A program made the position numbers and the translations under genes. A model generated the notes under the pieces. The model was not told where the DNA came from. It was given only the letters and a program-made list of their open reading frames with translations, and searched no databases. From assembly GCF_051433165.1 (NCBI RefSeq), contig NZ_JBHMFS010000018.1:38954-102953 (forward strand): DNA of 64,000 nt. Direction: 5' to 3'. Numbering within the stretch: the stretch's first letter is position 1; each line of letters opens with the position of its first letter. This document shows positions 36,177-44,842 of this stretch, one piece after another. The stretch comes from Falsiroseomonas sp051433165. Lineage in GTDB: Bacteria > Pseudomonadota > Alphaproteobacteria > Acetobacterales > Acetobacteraceae.

Positions 36177-36179
36177 CCG

Positions 36180-36749
36180 CTACGCCTCGAAGGCGCGCTC
36201 CAGCTTCGCCAGCATCGCCTGTTCGGCCGGCGAAATACGGGCACTGAGGCCGAGGAAGCCACCGGCCGCCTCCGCCACGCCCCGCGCGCGGTCCAGCAGA
36301 CCGGATTTCAGCGCCTGCCGCGCCGCCGCATCCATGCCGGCGGTGCTGGCGCGGATGTAGTCGGACCAGGTTTCCAGAAGCGCCGGCGGCGGCGGCGCGG
36401 AGAGCCACTGCGTCAGCGAACGCTGCGCCGGGCTATCGGCACCGAGGCCGGATTCCGCCGCCGCACGCAGCAGCGCCGCGCGTTCCTTCTCATCCAGCGA
36501 CCCATCCGCCCAGCCCACCATCACCAGCGGCACCAGCGACAGCGCCGCGAGGGTGGAGGCTTCCAGCCCCTGCGCCGCCAGTCGGTCCAGCAGCGCCGTG
36601 TCGGTGATACCGGAGGCGGCCTGCAGGCCCTCACGCCGCGACGCCGCCGCGGCTTCCTCGCGCTGGCGCTGGCGCCAGGCCTCGGTCTCCCGCGCGAAAA
36701 AGGCTTCCTCCAGCGCGCGACGGCGATCGTCGAGGAATTCCTGGCTCAT
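36180..36749 (-). CDS. TerB-like domain protein
   Basis: 189 residues. The N-terminal 45 residues are highly charged and probably helical (FLDDRRRALEEAFFARETEAWRQ). A TerB/DjlA-like helical domain follows, with the typical acidic motif MVGWADGSLDEKERAALLRAA. TerB proteins occur in tellurite resistance and membrane-associated stress complexes, but most stand-alone members are uncharacterised. Start ATG at 36749; a GAGGGAG lies some 11 bases upstream. It stands alone between hemN and the thiolase-like gene. Confidence 0.75.
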   Translation of the reverse strand: MSQEFLDDRRRALEEAFFARETEAWRQRQREEAAAASRREGLQAASGITDTALLDRLAAQGLEASTLAALSLVPLVMVGWADGSLDEKERAALLRAAAESGLGADSPAQRSLTQWLSAPPPPALLETWSDYIRASTAGMDAAARQALKSGLLDRARGVAEAAGGFLGLSARISPAEQAMLAKLERAFEA

Positions 36750-36811
36750 GCAATCCACTCCCTCAAGGCAAGAGACCACATCCTAGCGCAGCGCGCGCGC
36801 CGGGGCACGGG

Positions 36812-37957
36812 TCATTCGCGTTGCAACACATGCCCCACCGCGACGGCGCCGAGGCCGATCATATGCGCCATCGCGGTGCGTGCGCCCGGCTGCTGCCGGC
36901 CCGTCGCCTCCCCGCGCAACTGACGCACGATCTCCGCCACCTGGCCGATGCCGGTGGGGCCGATCGGGTGGCCCATGCCGATCAACCCGCCGGAGGGATT
37001 CACCGCGCAGCGTCCGCCGATCTCCCACGCGCCATCGCGCAGCCGCGCGGCGGCTTCCCCGGGCGGGCACAGGCCGAGCGCCTCGGCATAGACAATCTCC
37101 TCGACGCTGAAGGCGTCGTGCAACTCGACGATATCCAGATCTTCCGCGCCGATGCCGGCCTGGCGCAGGGTCTCCAGCCCGGATTGCCGCACCATCTCCA
37201 GCATGGCGAAGTCGCCGGGCACTGCTGCCCCCTCGCTGCTGGCGGTGGAGGACAGCACGCGGATGGCGCGGCGGCGGTCCAGCTTCAGGCGCGCCATCGC
37301 CGCCTCACTCGCCACGATGACGGCCGCCGCACCTTCCCCGCGTGGGCAGCATTGCAGCGCGGTGAGGTCGCCGGCAACGGGAGCGGAGGCCAGGACCTGT
37401 TCCAGCGTGCGCGGCTTGCGGAACTGGGCGAAGGGGTTGCGCGCGGCGCTGCCGTGGTTCTTCACCGCGACGCGCGCCATATCCACTGGCCGCAGCCCGT
37501 GGCGGTCCCGCCACAGGCGGGCGAGCAGGGCGAATTCCACCAGCGGGCTGTGATCCGTCGGCGAGAGGCGCGCCAGCCCGTCCTTGTCCAGCGCGCGCTG
37601 CGAGGAGCCGTGCTTGTCCACGCCCAGCGCCAGTACGATGTCGCGCTGCCCACTGCCCACCAGCAGGCAGGCCATGCGAAAGGCGGAGGAGCCGGAGGCG
37701 GAGGCGTTCTCCACCTGCATCACTTCCAGCCCGGTTGCACCCATATGCCGCAGCATCACGCGCCCTGCCGCCATGCCGAGGCCGGCGGTGCCGACCATCG
37801 CGGCCTCGATATCCGGCCAGCCCAGCCCGGCATCCTCCAGCGCCGCGCGCAGCGCTGTCAGGCCCAAGGTGATGTAGGGCGTGTCGCTGGCGAACTGGTA
37901 GCGATGCATCCCGATGCCGACGACGCGCACCGGGCGAAGGCTGGCAAGCCCGCTCAT
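36812..37957 (-). CDS. Thiolase-like protein without the nucleophilic cysteine (possible acyl-CoA aldolase subunit)
   Basis: 381 residues, thiolase fold of the SCP-x/lipid-transfer type. Where thiolases have the nucleophilic cysteine this protein reads VENASASGSSAF, with serine or alanine instead; the GHPIGPTG histidine loop and ELHDAFSVEE are kept. Non-thiolase members with this change, such as the actinobacterial steroid retro-aldolase Ltp2, work with a DUF35 partner. A DUF35 gene overlaps directly upstream (ATGA), which supports the same arrangement. It may thus cleave or form a C-C bond on a CoA ester by aldol chemistry rather than thiolysis. Confidence 0.83.
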   Translation of the reverse strand: MSGLASLRPVRVVGIGMHRYQFASDTPYITLGLTALRAALEDAGLGWPDIEAAMVGTAGLGMAAGRVMLRHMGATGLEVMQVENASASGSSAFRMACLLVGSGQRDIVLALGVDKHGSSQRALDKDGLARLSPTDHSPLVEFALLARLWRDRHGLRPVDMARVAVKNHGSAARNPFAQFRKPRTLEQVLASAPVAGDLTALQCCPRGEGAAAVIVASEAAMARLKLDRRRAIRVLSSTASSEGAAVPGDFAMLEMVRQSGLETLRQAGIGAEDLDIVELHDAFSVEEIVYAEALGLCPPGEAAARLRDGAWEIGGRCAVNPSGGLIGMGHPIGPTGIGQVAEIVRQLRGEATGRQQPGARTAMAHMIGLGAVAVGHVLQRE

Positions 37958-38325
37958 GCGCTGGGCCGGAAGCGGCAGACCAGTGCTCCATCCTCCGCCA
38001 CCAGAACCGCACGCATCTTCGTGCCCGGCGGCGGTTCCGCCGTGGCATCCAGCACGCCATCCACCATCAGGCCTTCGGCGAGTTGCAACCGCGCCACCAC
38101 CAATGGCGGCACCACGCCCGGCAGAACCGGCTGGTGCAGCGTGATGCAGGCCAGCAGGGTTGCGTGGCCGCTGAGCTCCACCTTTTCCAGCGTTCGCGGA
38201 CCGTAAGCGGATCTCGGAAAACTCAGCGCGCCGCTGGCCGGATCGCGCAGCGCCAGCAGCACCGCGCCGTCGCCATGCGCTGCGGGGGCATAGAGGGTGG
38301 GCTCGCGCAGGTTCAAGACGTTCAC
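37954..38325 (-). CDS. DUF35 OB-fold protein, partner of the thiolase-like protein
   Basis: 123 residues, starting with GTG at 38325. The C-terminal OB-fold (PLVVARLQLAEGLMVDGVL, PGTKMRAVLV) matches DUF35. The N-terminal rubredoxin-like zinc ribbon common in the family is degenerate: the segment FPRSAYGPRT has no CxxC pair. DUF35 proteins bind acyl-CoA next to a thiolase-like subunit. The stop overlaps the thiolase-like start. Only a weak ribosome site adjoins the GTG. Confidence 0.78.
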   Translation of the reverse strand: MNVLNLREPTLYAPAAHGDGAVLLALRDPASGALSFPRSAYGPRTLEKVELSGHATLLACITLHQPVLPGVVPPLVVARLQLAEGLMVDGVLDATAEPPPGTKMRAVLVAEDGALVCRFRPSA

Positions 38326-38414
38326 TCCCGTTGCGGCCTGCAGGATAGACGCCCCTTGACCGCGCGGGATACTGGCCGGATCGTGGTGGAACGCCGCAAG
38401 GAGTTCACTTCGCC

Positions 38415-39179
38415 ATGCCGGACACGCCGCTTCGCTTCACCGGCCGCATCGGCCTGGTCACCGGCGCCGCCTCGGGCCTCGGCCGCGATGCCGCGCTGGC
38501 GCTGGCGGCGGAAGGCGCCCGGCTGGTGCTGTTCGACCGCGACGCGGCGGGGCTGGAGGAGACCGCCGCAAGCTGCGCCGGTTCGCAGGCGGTGGTGGGC
38601 GATGTGACAAGCGCCGCGGATATGGACCGTGCCGTGGCCGCACTCGATGCGATCGGCCCGGCCACGCTGCTGGTCACCGCCGCCGGCATGCTTGGCCCGA
38701 CGCGGCCGCTGCCGGAGGTGACCGAAGCCGAGTTCGACCAGGTTTTTGCGGTGAACGTGAAGGGCACCTGGCTCGCGCTCAAGGCGCTGCTGCCGCGCAT
38801 GGAAGCGGCGGGCGGCGGTGCGGTGGTGACCATCGCGTCGGGCTCCGGCATCGTCGGCAATGCGGTGTTCCCGACCTACTCCGCCAGCAAGGGCGCGGTG
38901 GTGCTGATGACGCGCAGCGTCGCCACCGGCCACGCCATGCAGGGCATCCGCGCCAACACCGTCTGCCCCGGCCAGATCGAGACGCCGATGCTGCGCGGCG
39001 TCTTCGAACAACTCGGCGATCGTGCGGCCGGCGTGGAGGCGATGTTCCGCGCCAAGAACCCCTCCGCCCGATTCGGCGAGGTGCATGAGGTCACGGCCGC
39101 GGTGCTGTTCCTGCTGAGCGATGCGGCCAGCTACATCAACGGCGCGGCGCTGCCGATCGATGGTGGCCGGCTTGCCTGA
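38415..39179 (+). CDS. SDR-family oxidoreductase
   Basis: 254 residues, classical short-chain dehydrogenase: TGAASGLGRD cofactor motif, serine in TIASGSGIVG, and the YSASK catalytic pair; GGRLA at the end. Asp after the second strand (LVLFDRDAAG) favours NAD(H). Divergent from the DUF35/thiolase-like pair and overlapping the next SDR gene by 20 bases. Probably oxidises a hydroxyacyl or alcohol intermediate of the same pathway. Confidence 0.9.
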   Translation: MPDTPLRFTGRIGLVTGAASGLGRDAALALAAEGARLVLFDRDAAGLEETAASCAGSQAVVGDVTSAADMDRAVAALDAIGPATLLVTAAGMLGPTRPLPEVTEAEFDQVFAVNVKGTWLALKALLPRMEAAGGGAVVTIASGSGIVGNAVFPTYSASKGAVVLMTRSVATGHAMQGIRANTVCPGQIETPMLRGVFEQLGDRAAGVEAMFRAKNPSARFGEVHEVTAAVLFLLSDAASYINGAALPIDGGRLA

Positions 39180-39942
39180 CCCCGCCCGCTTTGCCGGGCA
39201 GGCCGCGATCGTCACCGGCGCCGCCCGCGGCATCGGGGCTGCCACGGCTGCTAGGCTACGCGCCGATGGCGCGAATGTGCTGCTGGTGGATCGGGATGAG
39301 GCCGTGCTGGCCACGGCGGCGGCACTCGGCGCGGCGTCGCTGATGCTGGATGTCGCAGCGCCCGATGCCGGTTCGCGCATTGTGCAGGCGGCGCTGGACG
39401 CCTTCGGGCGCATCGACATGCTGGTGAACAATGCCGGCATCGGCGGATCGCGCCGGCTGGATCAATCGGATGATGCGCTGATTGCGCGTTTCCTCGATGT
39501 GAATCTCGGCGCGGTGCTGCGGGTGACGCGCGATGTGCTGCCGCATCTGCCGCGGCCGGGCGGGCGGCCAGGCGGGAGGGTGGTGAATGTCGCCTCCATC
39601 TTCGGCATCGCCGGCCATCCCGGCACCATGGCCTATGCGGTAGCCAAAGCCGGCGTCGCGCAGGCCACGCGAACGCTGGCGGCGGAGGTCGGGCCGCAGG
39701 GCATAAGGGTGAATGCGGTGGCGCCCGGGGTGATCGAGACGGCGATGACCGAAGGCTTTTTGCGCGATGGCTGGTATGTAAGCGGCATGGTGCAGGCCGC
39801 ACCATTGCGCCGCGCCGGCACGCCGGAGGAGGTGGCGAGTGTGATCGCCTTCCTCGTTTCCACCGACGCATCATTCGTGACGGGGCAGGTGCTGGCAGTG
39901 GATGGCGGCTGGCTCGAAGCCCGCAACGCGCCGCGTGAATAG
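39160..39942 (+). CDS. SDR-family oxidoreductase (second)
   Basis: 260 residues. TGAARGIGAA cofactor motif, NNAGIGG, serine in NVASIFGIAG and the YAVAK catalytic pair are all present; DGGW closes the family signature. Starts inside the 3' end of the preceding SDR gene (20-base overlap in another frame; a GTG one codon later is an alternative). The two SDRs differ clearly, so they may act on different steps or enantiomers. Confidence 0.88.
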   Translation: MVAGLPDPARFAGQAAIVTGAARGIGAATAARLRADGANVLLVDRDEAVLATAAALGAASLMLDVAAPDAGSRIVQAALDAFGRIDMLVNNAGIGGSRRLDQSDDALIARFLDVNLGAVLRVTRDVLPHLPRPGGRPGGRVVNVASIFGIAGHPGTMAYAVAKAGVAQATRTLAAEVGPQGIRVNAVAPGVIETAMTEGFLRDGWYVSGMVQAAPLRRAGTPEEVASVIAFLVSTDASFVTGQVLAVDGGWLEARNAPRE

Positions 39943-39955
39943 GGAGACGCCAAGA

Positions 39956-40780
39956 ATGGACATGAGCGTGAAATGGCCGAACGGCGCACGCTGCGCCGTG
40001 GCGCTGACCTTCGACTTCGATGCGGAAACACTGTGGCTGTCGCGCGACCCCTCCAACGCCCGCCGCCCCGGCACGCTGAGCCAGGGCGTCTATGGCGCCC
40101 GCGTCGGCGTGCCGAAAATCCTGGAGACGCTGGAGGATGCCGGCGTGAAGGGCACCTTCTTCATCCCCGGCTGGACCGTGGAACACCACACCGACCGCGC
40201 CGAGATGATCCTGAAGGCCGGCCACGAAATCGGCCACCACAGCTATTCCCACGCCTGGCCCGATCCGGACGCGCCGGAGAAGGACATTGAGGAGATGGAG
40301 AAGGGCCTAGACAGCCTGAAGCGCGTGCTCGGCGTGGTGCCGAAGGGCTACCGGTCCCCGGCCGGGGAAACGACGGATGAGCTGGTGCGGCAGCTCGACA
40401 AGCACGGCTTCCTGTATGACAGCTCGATGATGGGCGATGTGAATCCCTATCGCCTGCCGCATCCGGATGGCGGCCGGCAATTGGTGGAACTGCCCTATCA
40501 CTGGAGCCTGGATGACGCGCCCTTCGTGCTGTTCAGCGTGAAGACGCCGCGCCCGATCATGACCAACAGCCACATCCGCGAGGTCTGGCAGGAGGAATTC
40601 AAGGAAATCCACCGCTGGGGCGGCTTCTACAACCTGGTCATGCACCCGCAATTGACGGGCCGCCCCAGCCGCATCGCCCTGCTACGCGAAATGATCGCCT
40701 TCATCCGTGGCTTCGAGGGCGTATGGTTCGCGAGCTGCACCGAAATTGCCGAAGCCTGGGCCGCCCAGGAAACCCGCTGA
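39956..40780 (+). CDS. Polysaccharide-deacetylase-fold hydrolase (NodB-like)
   Basis: 274 residues, no signal peptide, so cytoplasmic. Metal ligands are visible: Asp in TFDFDAET and the His pair in GHHSYSHAWP; YRSPAGE and the VMHPQLTGRP histidine complete the site. Soluble members resemble HpPgdA and also cyclic imidases and PuuE-type allantoinases, so a cyclic amide or imide is as likely a substrate as a sugar. AGGGAG precedes the ATG. The gene lies 12 bases before a family-5 binding protein, suggesting an imported substrate. Confidence 0.82.
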   Translation: MDMSVKWPNGARCAVALTFDFDAETLWLSRDPSNARRPGTLSQGVYGARVGVPKILETLEDAGVKGTFFIPGWTVEHHTDRAEMILKAGHEIGHHSYSHAWPDPDAPEKDIEEMEKGLDSLKRVLGVVPKGYRSPAGETTDELVRQLDKHGFLYDSSMMGDVNPYRLPHPDGGRQLVELPYHWSLDDAPFVLFSVKTPRPIMTNSHIREVWQEEFKEIHRWGGFYNLVMHPQLTGRPSRIALLREMIAFIRGFEGVWFASCTEIAEAWAAQETR

Positions 40781-40792
40781 GGAGAGACGACC

Positions 40793-42391
40793 ATGCAGAT
40801 CACCAGGCGACAGGCCCTTGCGGGCGCCGGCATCACCATTCTCTCGGCCGGCGCATCCTCGCGCGCCCAGGCGCAGGCGGCGCCATTCCGCTTCATCACC
40901 AATGTCGGGTTGCAGAACCTGGACCCGATCTCCAGCCCCAGCTTCGTCACCCGCAATTTTGCGTACCTTGTCTTCGACACGCTCGTCTCGATGAACGGCC
41001 GCGGCGAGTACAAGCCGCAGATGCTGGCCGGCTGGGAGATCAGTGGCGACACGCTGACATGGACGTTCACACTACGTCCGGGCCTCGCCTTCCATGACGG
41101 TAGCCCGGTGACGGCGGAGGATTGCGTCGCGTCCCTGAAGCGCTGGGGCGGCCGCGATTCCATCGGCCGGCGCCTGATGGCGTCCACCGAAAGCCTGACG
41201 GCGACGGATGCCCGCAAATTCACGCTGAAGCTGGCCAAGCCCTTCGGCGGCGTGCTGGAGGCGCTGGGAAAACCCTCCGTCCATGTGCCCTTCATCATGC
41301 CGGCGCGCATCGCCAACGGCACGCCGCCCTCGCAGCAGGTGCAGGAGATCATGGGCTCCGGCCCCTTCATTTTCCAGCGCGCCAACTGGATCCCCGGCGA
41401 GCGCGCCAGCTTCACCCGCAACGCGAACTACGTGCCGCGGGATGAGCCGGCGGATGGCCTGGCCGGCGGCAAGGTGGTGAAGCTCGATCGCGTCGAGATG
41501 GCGACGATGGCCGACCCTGGCCTGCGCGTCGCGGCGCTGCAGACCGGCGAAGTGGACTATCTGGAATACGCGCCGGTGGACTACCTGCCGCGCCTGCGCA
41601 CCAACCGCCAGATGAAGATCGCCGAGGCCGGTGGCCAAGCGACGCTGATGTATTGCGCCAGCCTCAACCACTACCTGCCACCCTTCAACAACGTGCTGAT
41701 GCGCCGCGCCGTGCAGCAGGCGCTTGACCGGACGGAGGTGCTGGCCGGCGCCGGCTTCGGGGAAGGCCTGGGCCAGCCCGATTGCGCCAGCCTGTTCATG
41801 TGCGGCGCGCCCTATTCCAGCACGCTGGGCAGCGAGTTGATCCAGCGCCCGAGCCTCGATGCCGCCCGCGCCCTGCTGCAACAGGCCGGCTACAACAATG
41901 AACGCGTAGTGCTGCTGCACCCGGCGGACAGCCCGCTGCTGAACCCCTACGGCCTGGTGATGATCGACCGGCTGAAGCGCGCCGGCTTCAACCTGGATGT
42001 GCAGGCCAGCGACTGGGCCTCCATCGCGCAGCGCTGGGTGCAGCGCCAGCCGCTGGACCAGGGCGGCTGGAACATCGTGCCGGTGGTCTATACCGGCTTC
42101 GATCTGGCGAACCCTCTGTCCAACATGGGCGTCGGCTTCAACTGCACGGACAACCAGCCCTGGGGCTATTGCGTGGACGAGATGTCCCCGGTGCTGGCGC
42201 AGTTCGAGGCCGAGGGCGACCCGGCGAAGCGGCGCGAATTGGCGGCGCAGTTGCAGAAGATCTCCTTCGAAAACGCCACCTTCCCAATCGCCGGCCAGTT
42301 CCGCAGCCCGGCCGTCTGGCGGGCCGAGCTGCGCGGCGTGATCGATTTCGGCTTCCCGGTGATCTGGAACATCGAGAAGCCGGCCCGCTAA
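40793..42391 (+). CDS. ABC transporter substrate-binding protein, family 5
   Basis: 532 residues with a twin-arginine signal (TRRQALAGAGITILSAG, cleavage near AQAQA). NLDPISSPSF, KPQMLAGWEI and FHDGSPVTAEDCVASLKRW match the SBP_bac_5 family of peptide/opine/nickel binding proteins. As with the other family-5 protein at 8945-10516, no permease or ATPase genes follow. Downstream of a hairpin-containing gap comes an unrelated diguanylate-cyclase-type gene, so this ends the transcription unit. Confidence 0.9.
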   Translation: MQITRRQALAGAGITILSAGASSRAQAQAAPFRFITNVGLQNLDPISSPSFVTRNFAYLVFDTLVSMNGRGEYKPQMLAGWEISGDTLTWTFTLRPGLAFHDGSPVTAEDCVASLKRWGGRDSIGRRLMASTESLTATDARKFTLKLAKPFGGVLEALGKPSVHVPFIMPARIANGTPPSQQVQEIMGSGPFIFQRANWIPGERASFTRNANYVPRDEPADGLAGGKVVKLDRVEMATMADPGLRVAALQTGEVDYLEYAPVDYLPRLRTNRQMKIAEAGGQATLMYCASLNHYLPPFNNVLMRRAVQQALDRTEVLAGAGFGEGLGQPDCASLFMCGAPYSSTLGSELIQRPSLDAARALLQQAGYNNERVVLLHPADSPLLNPYGLVMIDRLKRAGFNLDVQASDWASIAQRWVQRQPLDQGGWNIVPVVYTGFDLANPLSNMGVGFNCTDNQPWGYCVDEMSPVLAQFEAEGDPAKRRELAAQLQKISFENATFPIAGQFRSPAVWRAELRGVIDFGFPVIWNIEKPAR

Positions 42392-42418
42392 ACAGCGGGG
42401 GCGCGGTCTGCGGCCCGG

Positions 42419-42440
42419 CATTGCGGCACCCGCCGCAATG
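42419..42440. terminator. Hairpin downstream of the binding-protein gene
   Basis: Perfect eight-base stem CATTGCGG / CCGCAATG with a six-base loop, 28 bases after the stop at 42391. No T run follows, so it is a candidate transcript end rather than a clear intrinsic terminator. The rest of the 220-base gap holds nothing recognised. Confidence 0.45.
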
Positions 42441-42611
42441 CACGCGGCCTGTCTCGTAACGATCTGCTGGACAACCTGATGTTGCAGCGCAGTCCTGGTG
42501 GTGGCAGTCTTCTTGCGCTGTGCGTGATCGTTTGACCCGGCCGCGCATGGCGGGCTTGGCGCAACTCGACGTCCTGCCCGCATCCAGCGACGAGTGAGAT
42601 CCACCGACCCG

Positions 42612-44261
42612 ATGCCATACGCAGCCCAGGGCTGTCTTGGCCCCAGTGCCGTCGCAGCCTCGCCCCTGGCGCCGTACAAGCCCCGGCCAGCAGCCCCGGC
42701 GGAAGCGCGGCGCCTGGTTCTGGCCGGGCCGGGCCGGCTGCTGCTGGGCAATCTGGTGGCGGCGCTGCTCTATGCCGGCCTTGGCGCGGCGGTCGGCACC
42801 TTCTTCGGGCAATATGGGCTGTTCCCGGCGCCGATCTGGCTGCCGGCCGGCATCGCCGCGGTCGCCTGCCTGATGGGCGGCGCGCGGCTGGTGCCGGGTC
42901 TGTTCCTCGGCTCCTTCGCGGTCAATTGGCTGCTGCTGGATGCCAGCCTGCTGACCTCCGTGCTGATTTCCCTGTCCAACAGCCTCGGGCCGCTGGCCGG
43001 TGCGTTGCTGACGCGGGCGCTGCGGCCGCCGACCGGCCTCTTCACGCGGCTGCGCGGCGTGCTCGGCTTCGTTGCAGGCTGCGTCGTGCTGCAGGCGGTG
43101 CTGACGGCGGCCGGCGGCACGGCGGGGCTGCTGCTCGCCGGCGGCCTGTCGGTGGAGGCCGCCTATTCGGTGTTTTCCCGCTGGGCGCTGTGCGAGGCGG
43201 GCGGCGTGTTCTTCTTCGCGCCGACGCTGCTGCTGTGGATGGGGATCGAGCGCACCCCGACCTCCCCCGCGCGACGCATCCTGGCCGATGGCTCACGGGG
43301 TGCCCCGGCCATTGGCGACCGCGCGGTGCTGGCCGCCGCGGCCGGCCTCGCCACCCTGGTCTTCGCCCTGCCGCCCCCGGCCGCCGCCCTGGTGCAGCCG
43401 GAGGCGGTGGTGCTGCTGACCATTCCGGTCACCTGGGTCACGCTCCGCATCTCGCTCCGTGCCGCCTACAGCCTGCTGACGCTGATCTCGGTGGTGGCGA
43501 CGGTGGGCACGCTGGCCGGGCTTGGCCCGTTCCAGCCGGAGCTGGTCGCCAACCCGCTGCGGGCGGTGGGCATGATGATCGTGCTGATGGCGACCAACGC
43601 GCTGGTGCTGATGGCCCTTCTGAGCGAGCGGCGGGAGGCGGAGACGCTGCTGGCCGAAAGCAACATCCGCCTGACCGCCGAGGTCGCCGCACAGACCGCG
43701 GAGCTGCGCCACCGCGCGGAGACGGACCACCTCACCGGCATCGGCAATCGCGGCCATTTCCTGTGCCGGCTGCGCGAGGCCTTCGTCGAGGCGCGTCGGC
43801 AGGGCGGCAAGCTGGCGCTGGTGGTGATGGACCTGGACCATTTCCGCCCGCTGAACGATATGCGCGGCCACGCCGCCGGTGATGCCGCGCTGCAGGCCGT
43901 GACGCAGATCGGCCGCGCCCAGTTGAAGGACCTGCCGGCGCATTTCGGCCGGTTGGGCGGGGAGATCTTTGCCATCGCCCTGCCCGGCGCCGGTGCGGCG
44001 GAGGGCGCATCGCTCGCCGAGGCGCTGCGCGCCGCCATCGCCCGGCACAGCTTCCTGCTGAATGGGGACGAGGTGCCGGCGAGGCTGACCGCCAGCCTCG
44101 GCGTCACCAGCCTGCTGGCGGGCGATGTCTCGCCCGAGGAATTGTTGCAGCGGGCCGATGCGGCGGTGTTCCTGGCCAAGGCCAAGGGGCGCAACCGGGT
44201 GGAACTGCGGATGGTGAGCGAGGCGCCGAAGGAGATGCGCGCCAGCAACCTGTCGCGTTAA
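42612..44261 (+). CDS. MASE1-type membrane sensor with degenerate GGDEF domain
   Basis: About 549 residues. Eight or so hydrophobic helices (roughly 30-320) form a MASE1-like sensor module, followed by a coiled segment and a GGDEF domain from about 375. The DHLTGIGNR entry motif and DLDHFRPLND are near normal, but the signature reads GGEIF (449-453) instead of GG(D/E)EF, replacing the conserved fourth-position glutamate. The protein may therefore be a c-di-GMP or GTP sensor rather than an active cyclase. No EAL domain. ATG at 42612 assumed; a GTG at 42594 is in frame. Confidence 0.85.
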   Translation: MPYAAQGCLGPSAVAASPLAPYKPRPAAPAEARRLVLAGPGRLLLGNLVAALLYAGLGAAVGTFFGQYGLFPAPIWLPAGIAAVACLMGGARLVPGLFLGSFAVNWLLLDASLLTSVLISLSNSLGPLAGALLTRALRPPTGLFTRLRGVLGFVAGCVVLQAVLTAAGGTAGLLLAGGLSVEAAYSVFSRWALCEAGGVFFFAPTLLLWMGIERTPTSPARRILADGSRGAPAIGDRAVLAAAAGLATLVFALPPPAAALVQPEAVVLLTIPVTWVTLRISLRAAYSLLTLISVVATVGTLAGLGPFQPELVANPLRAVGMMIVLMATNALVLMALLSERREAETLLAESNIRLTAEVAAQTAELRHRAETDHLTGIGNRGHFLCRLREAFVEARRQGGKLALVVMDLDHFRPLNDMRGHAAGDAALQAVTQIGRAQLKDLPAHFGRLGGEIFAIALPGAGAAEGASLAEALRAAIARHSFLLNGDEVPARLTASLGVTSLLAGDVSPEELLQRADAAVFLAKAKGRNRVELRMVSEAPKEMRASNLSR

Positions 44262-44725
44262 CCCAGGCCCAGCAGCGCATACAGCCGCTGCGCGGGCGGC
44301 CAGGCTTCCATGACCTCGGCGCGGAACACGTAGCCCGCATAAGCCGCCAACCCCAGCACCAGCACCGTCAACACCCACCCGGCCACCGCGAAGCGGTCCG
44401 GCGGGCTGGACGGGGCCAGGGCAAGCCTGTCCTCCGCCGCGGCGCCGGGCGGCAGTGGGCTGCGCAGCGGGGCCGGGCGGGGCAGCGGTGGGTCGGGCGG
44501 CGGTTGGGGCGCCGGGGGGGCCACGGGCTCGGCGGGCCGCTCGGCCCGCGCGTTCATCTGCGACTCGGGTCGCGGCGCGGGCGCCGGCTCGGCGGCCGGC
44601 GGCTCCGGCAGCGCGGCCCGGAAGCTGTGGCCGCAGCGGGCGCAGCGCAGCATCCGTGGCCCGGCGGCCAGCGCCTGGTCCGGGACATCGTATTCGGCGC
44701 TGCATTTCGGGCAGGAAATTCGCAT
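44258..44725 (-). CDS. Zinc-ribbon (MJ0042-type) single-pass membrane protein
   Basis: 155 residues. An N-terminal zinc ribbon with CxxC pairs (CPKCSAEYDVP and CARCGHSF) is followed by about 60 residues rich in Pro and Ala and one membrane helix near 113-133 (GWVLTVLVLGLAAYAGYVF). This architecture is common in alphaproteobacteria immediately divergent from ftsE, as here. The ribbon is cytoplasmic. Exact role unknown; a regulatory role at the envelope is inferred only from the conserved neighbourhood. Confidence 0.82.
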   Translation of the reverse strand: MRISCPKCSAEYDVPDQALAAGPRMLRCARCGHSFRAALPEPPAAEPAPAPRPESQMNARAERPAEPVAPPAPQPPPDPPLPRPAPLRSPLPPGAAAEDRLALAPSSPPDRFAVAGWVLTVLVLGLAAYAGYVFRAEVMEAWPPAQRLYALLGLG

Positions 44726-44842
44726 GTGGTCGCAGTTTTGCGGCGCCGCGCGTCCGGCGTCCAGCCACGAAGCGGCGGCTAATGTCGCATCGCCACGCCA
44801 GCATCATTTGGCGCCACGCCCGCTGCGTGGCAGACAGGGCCG

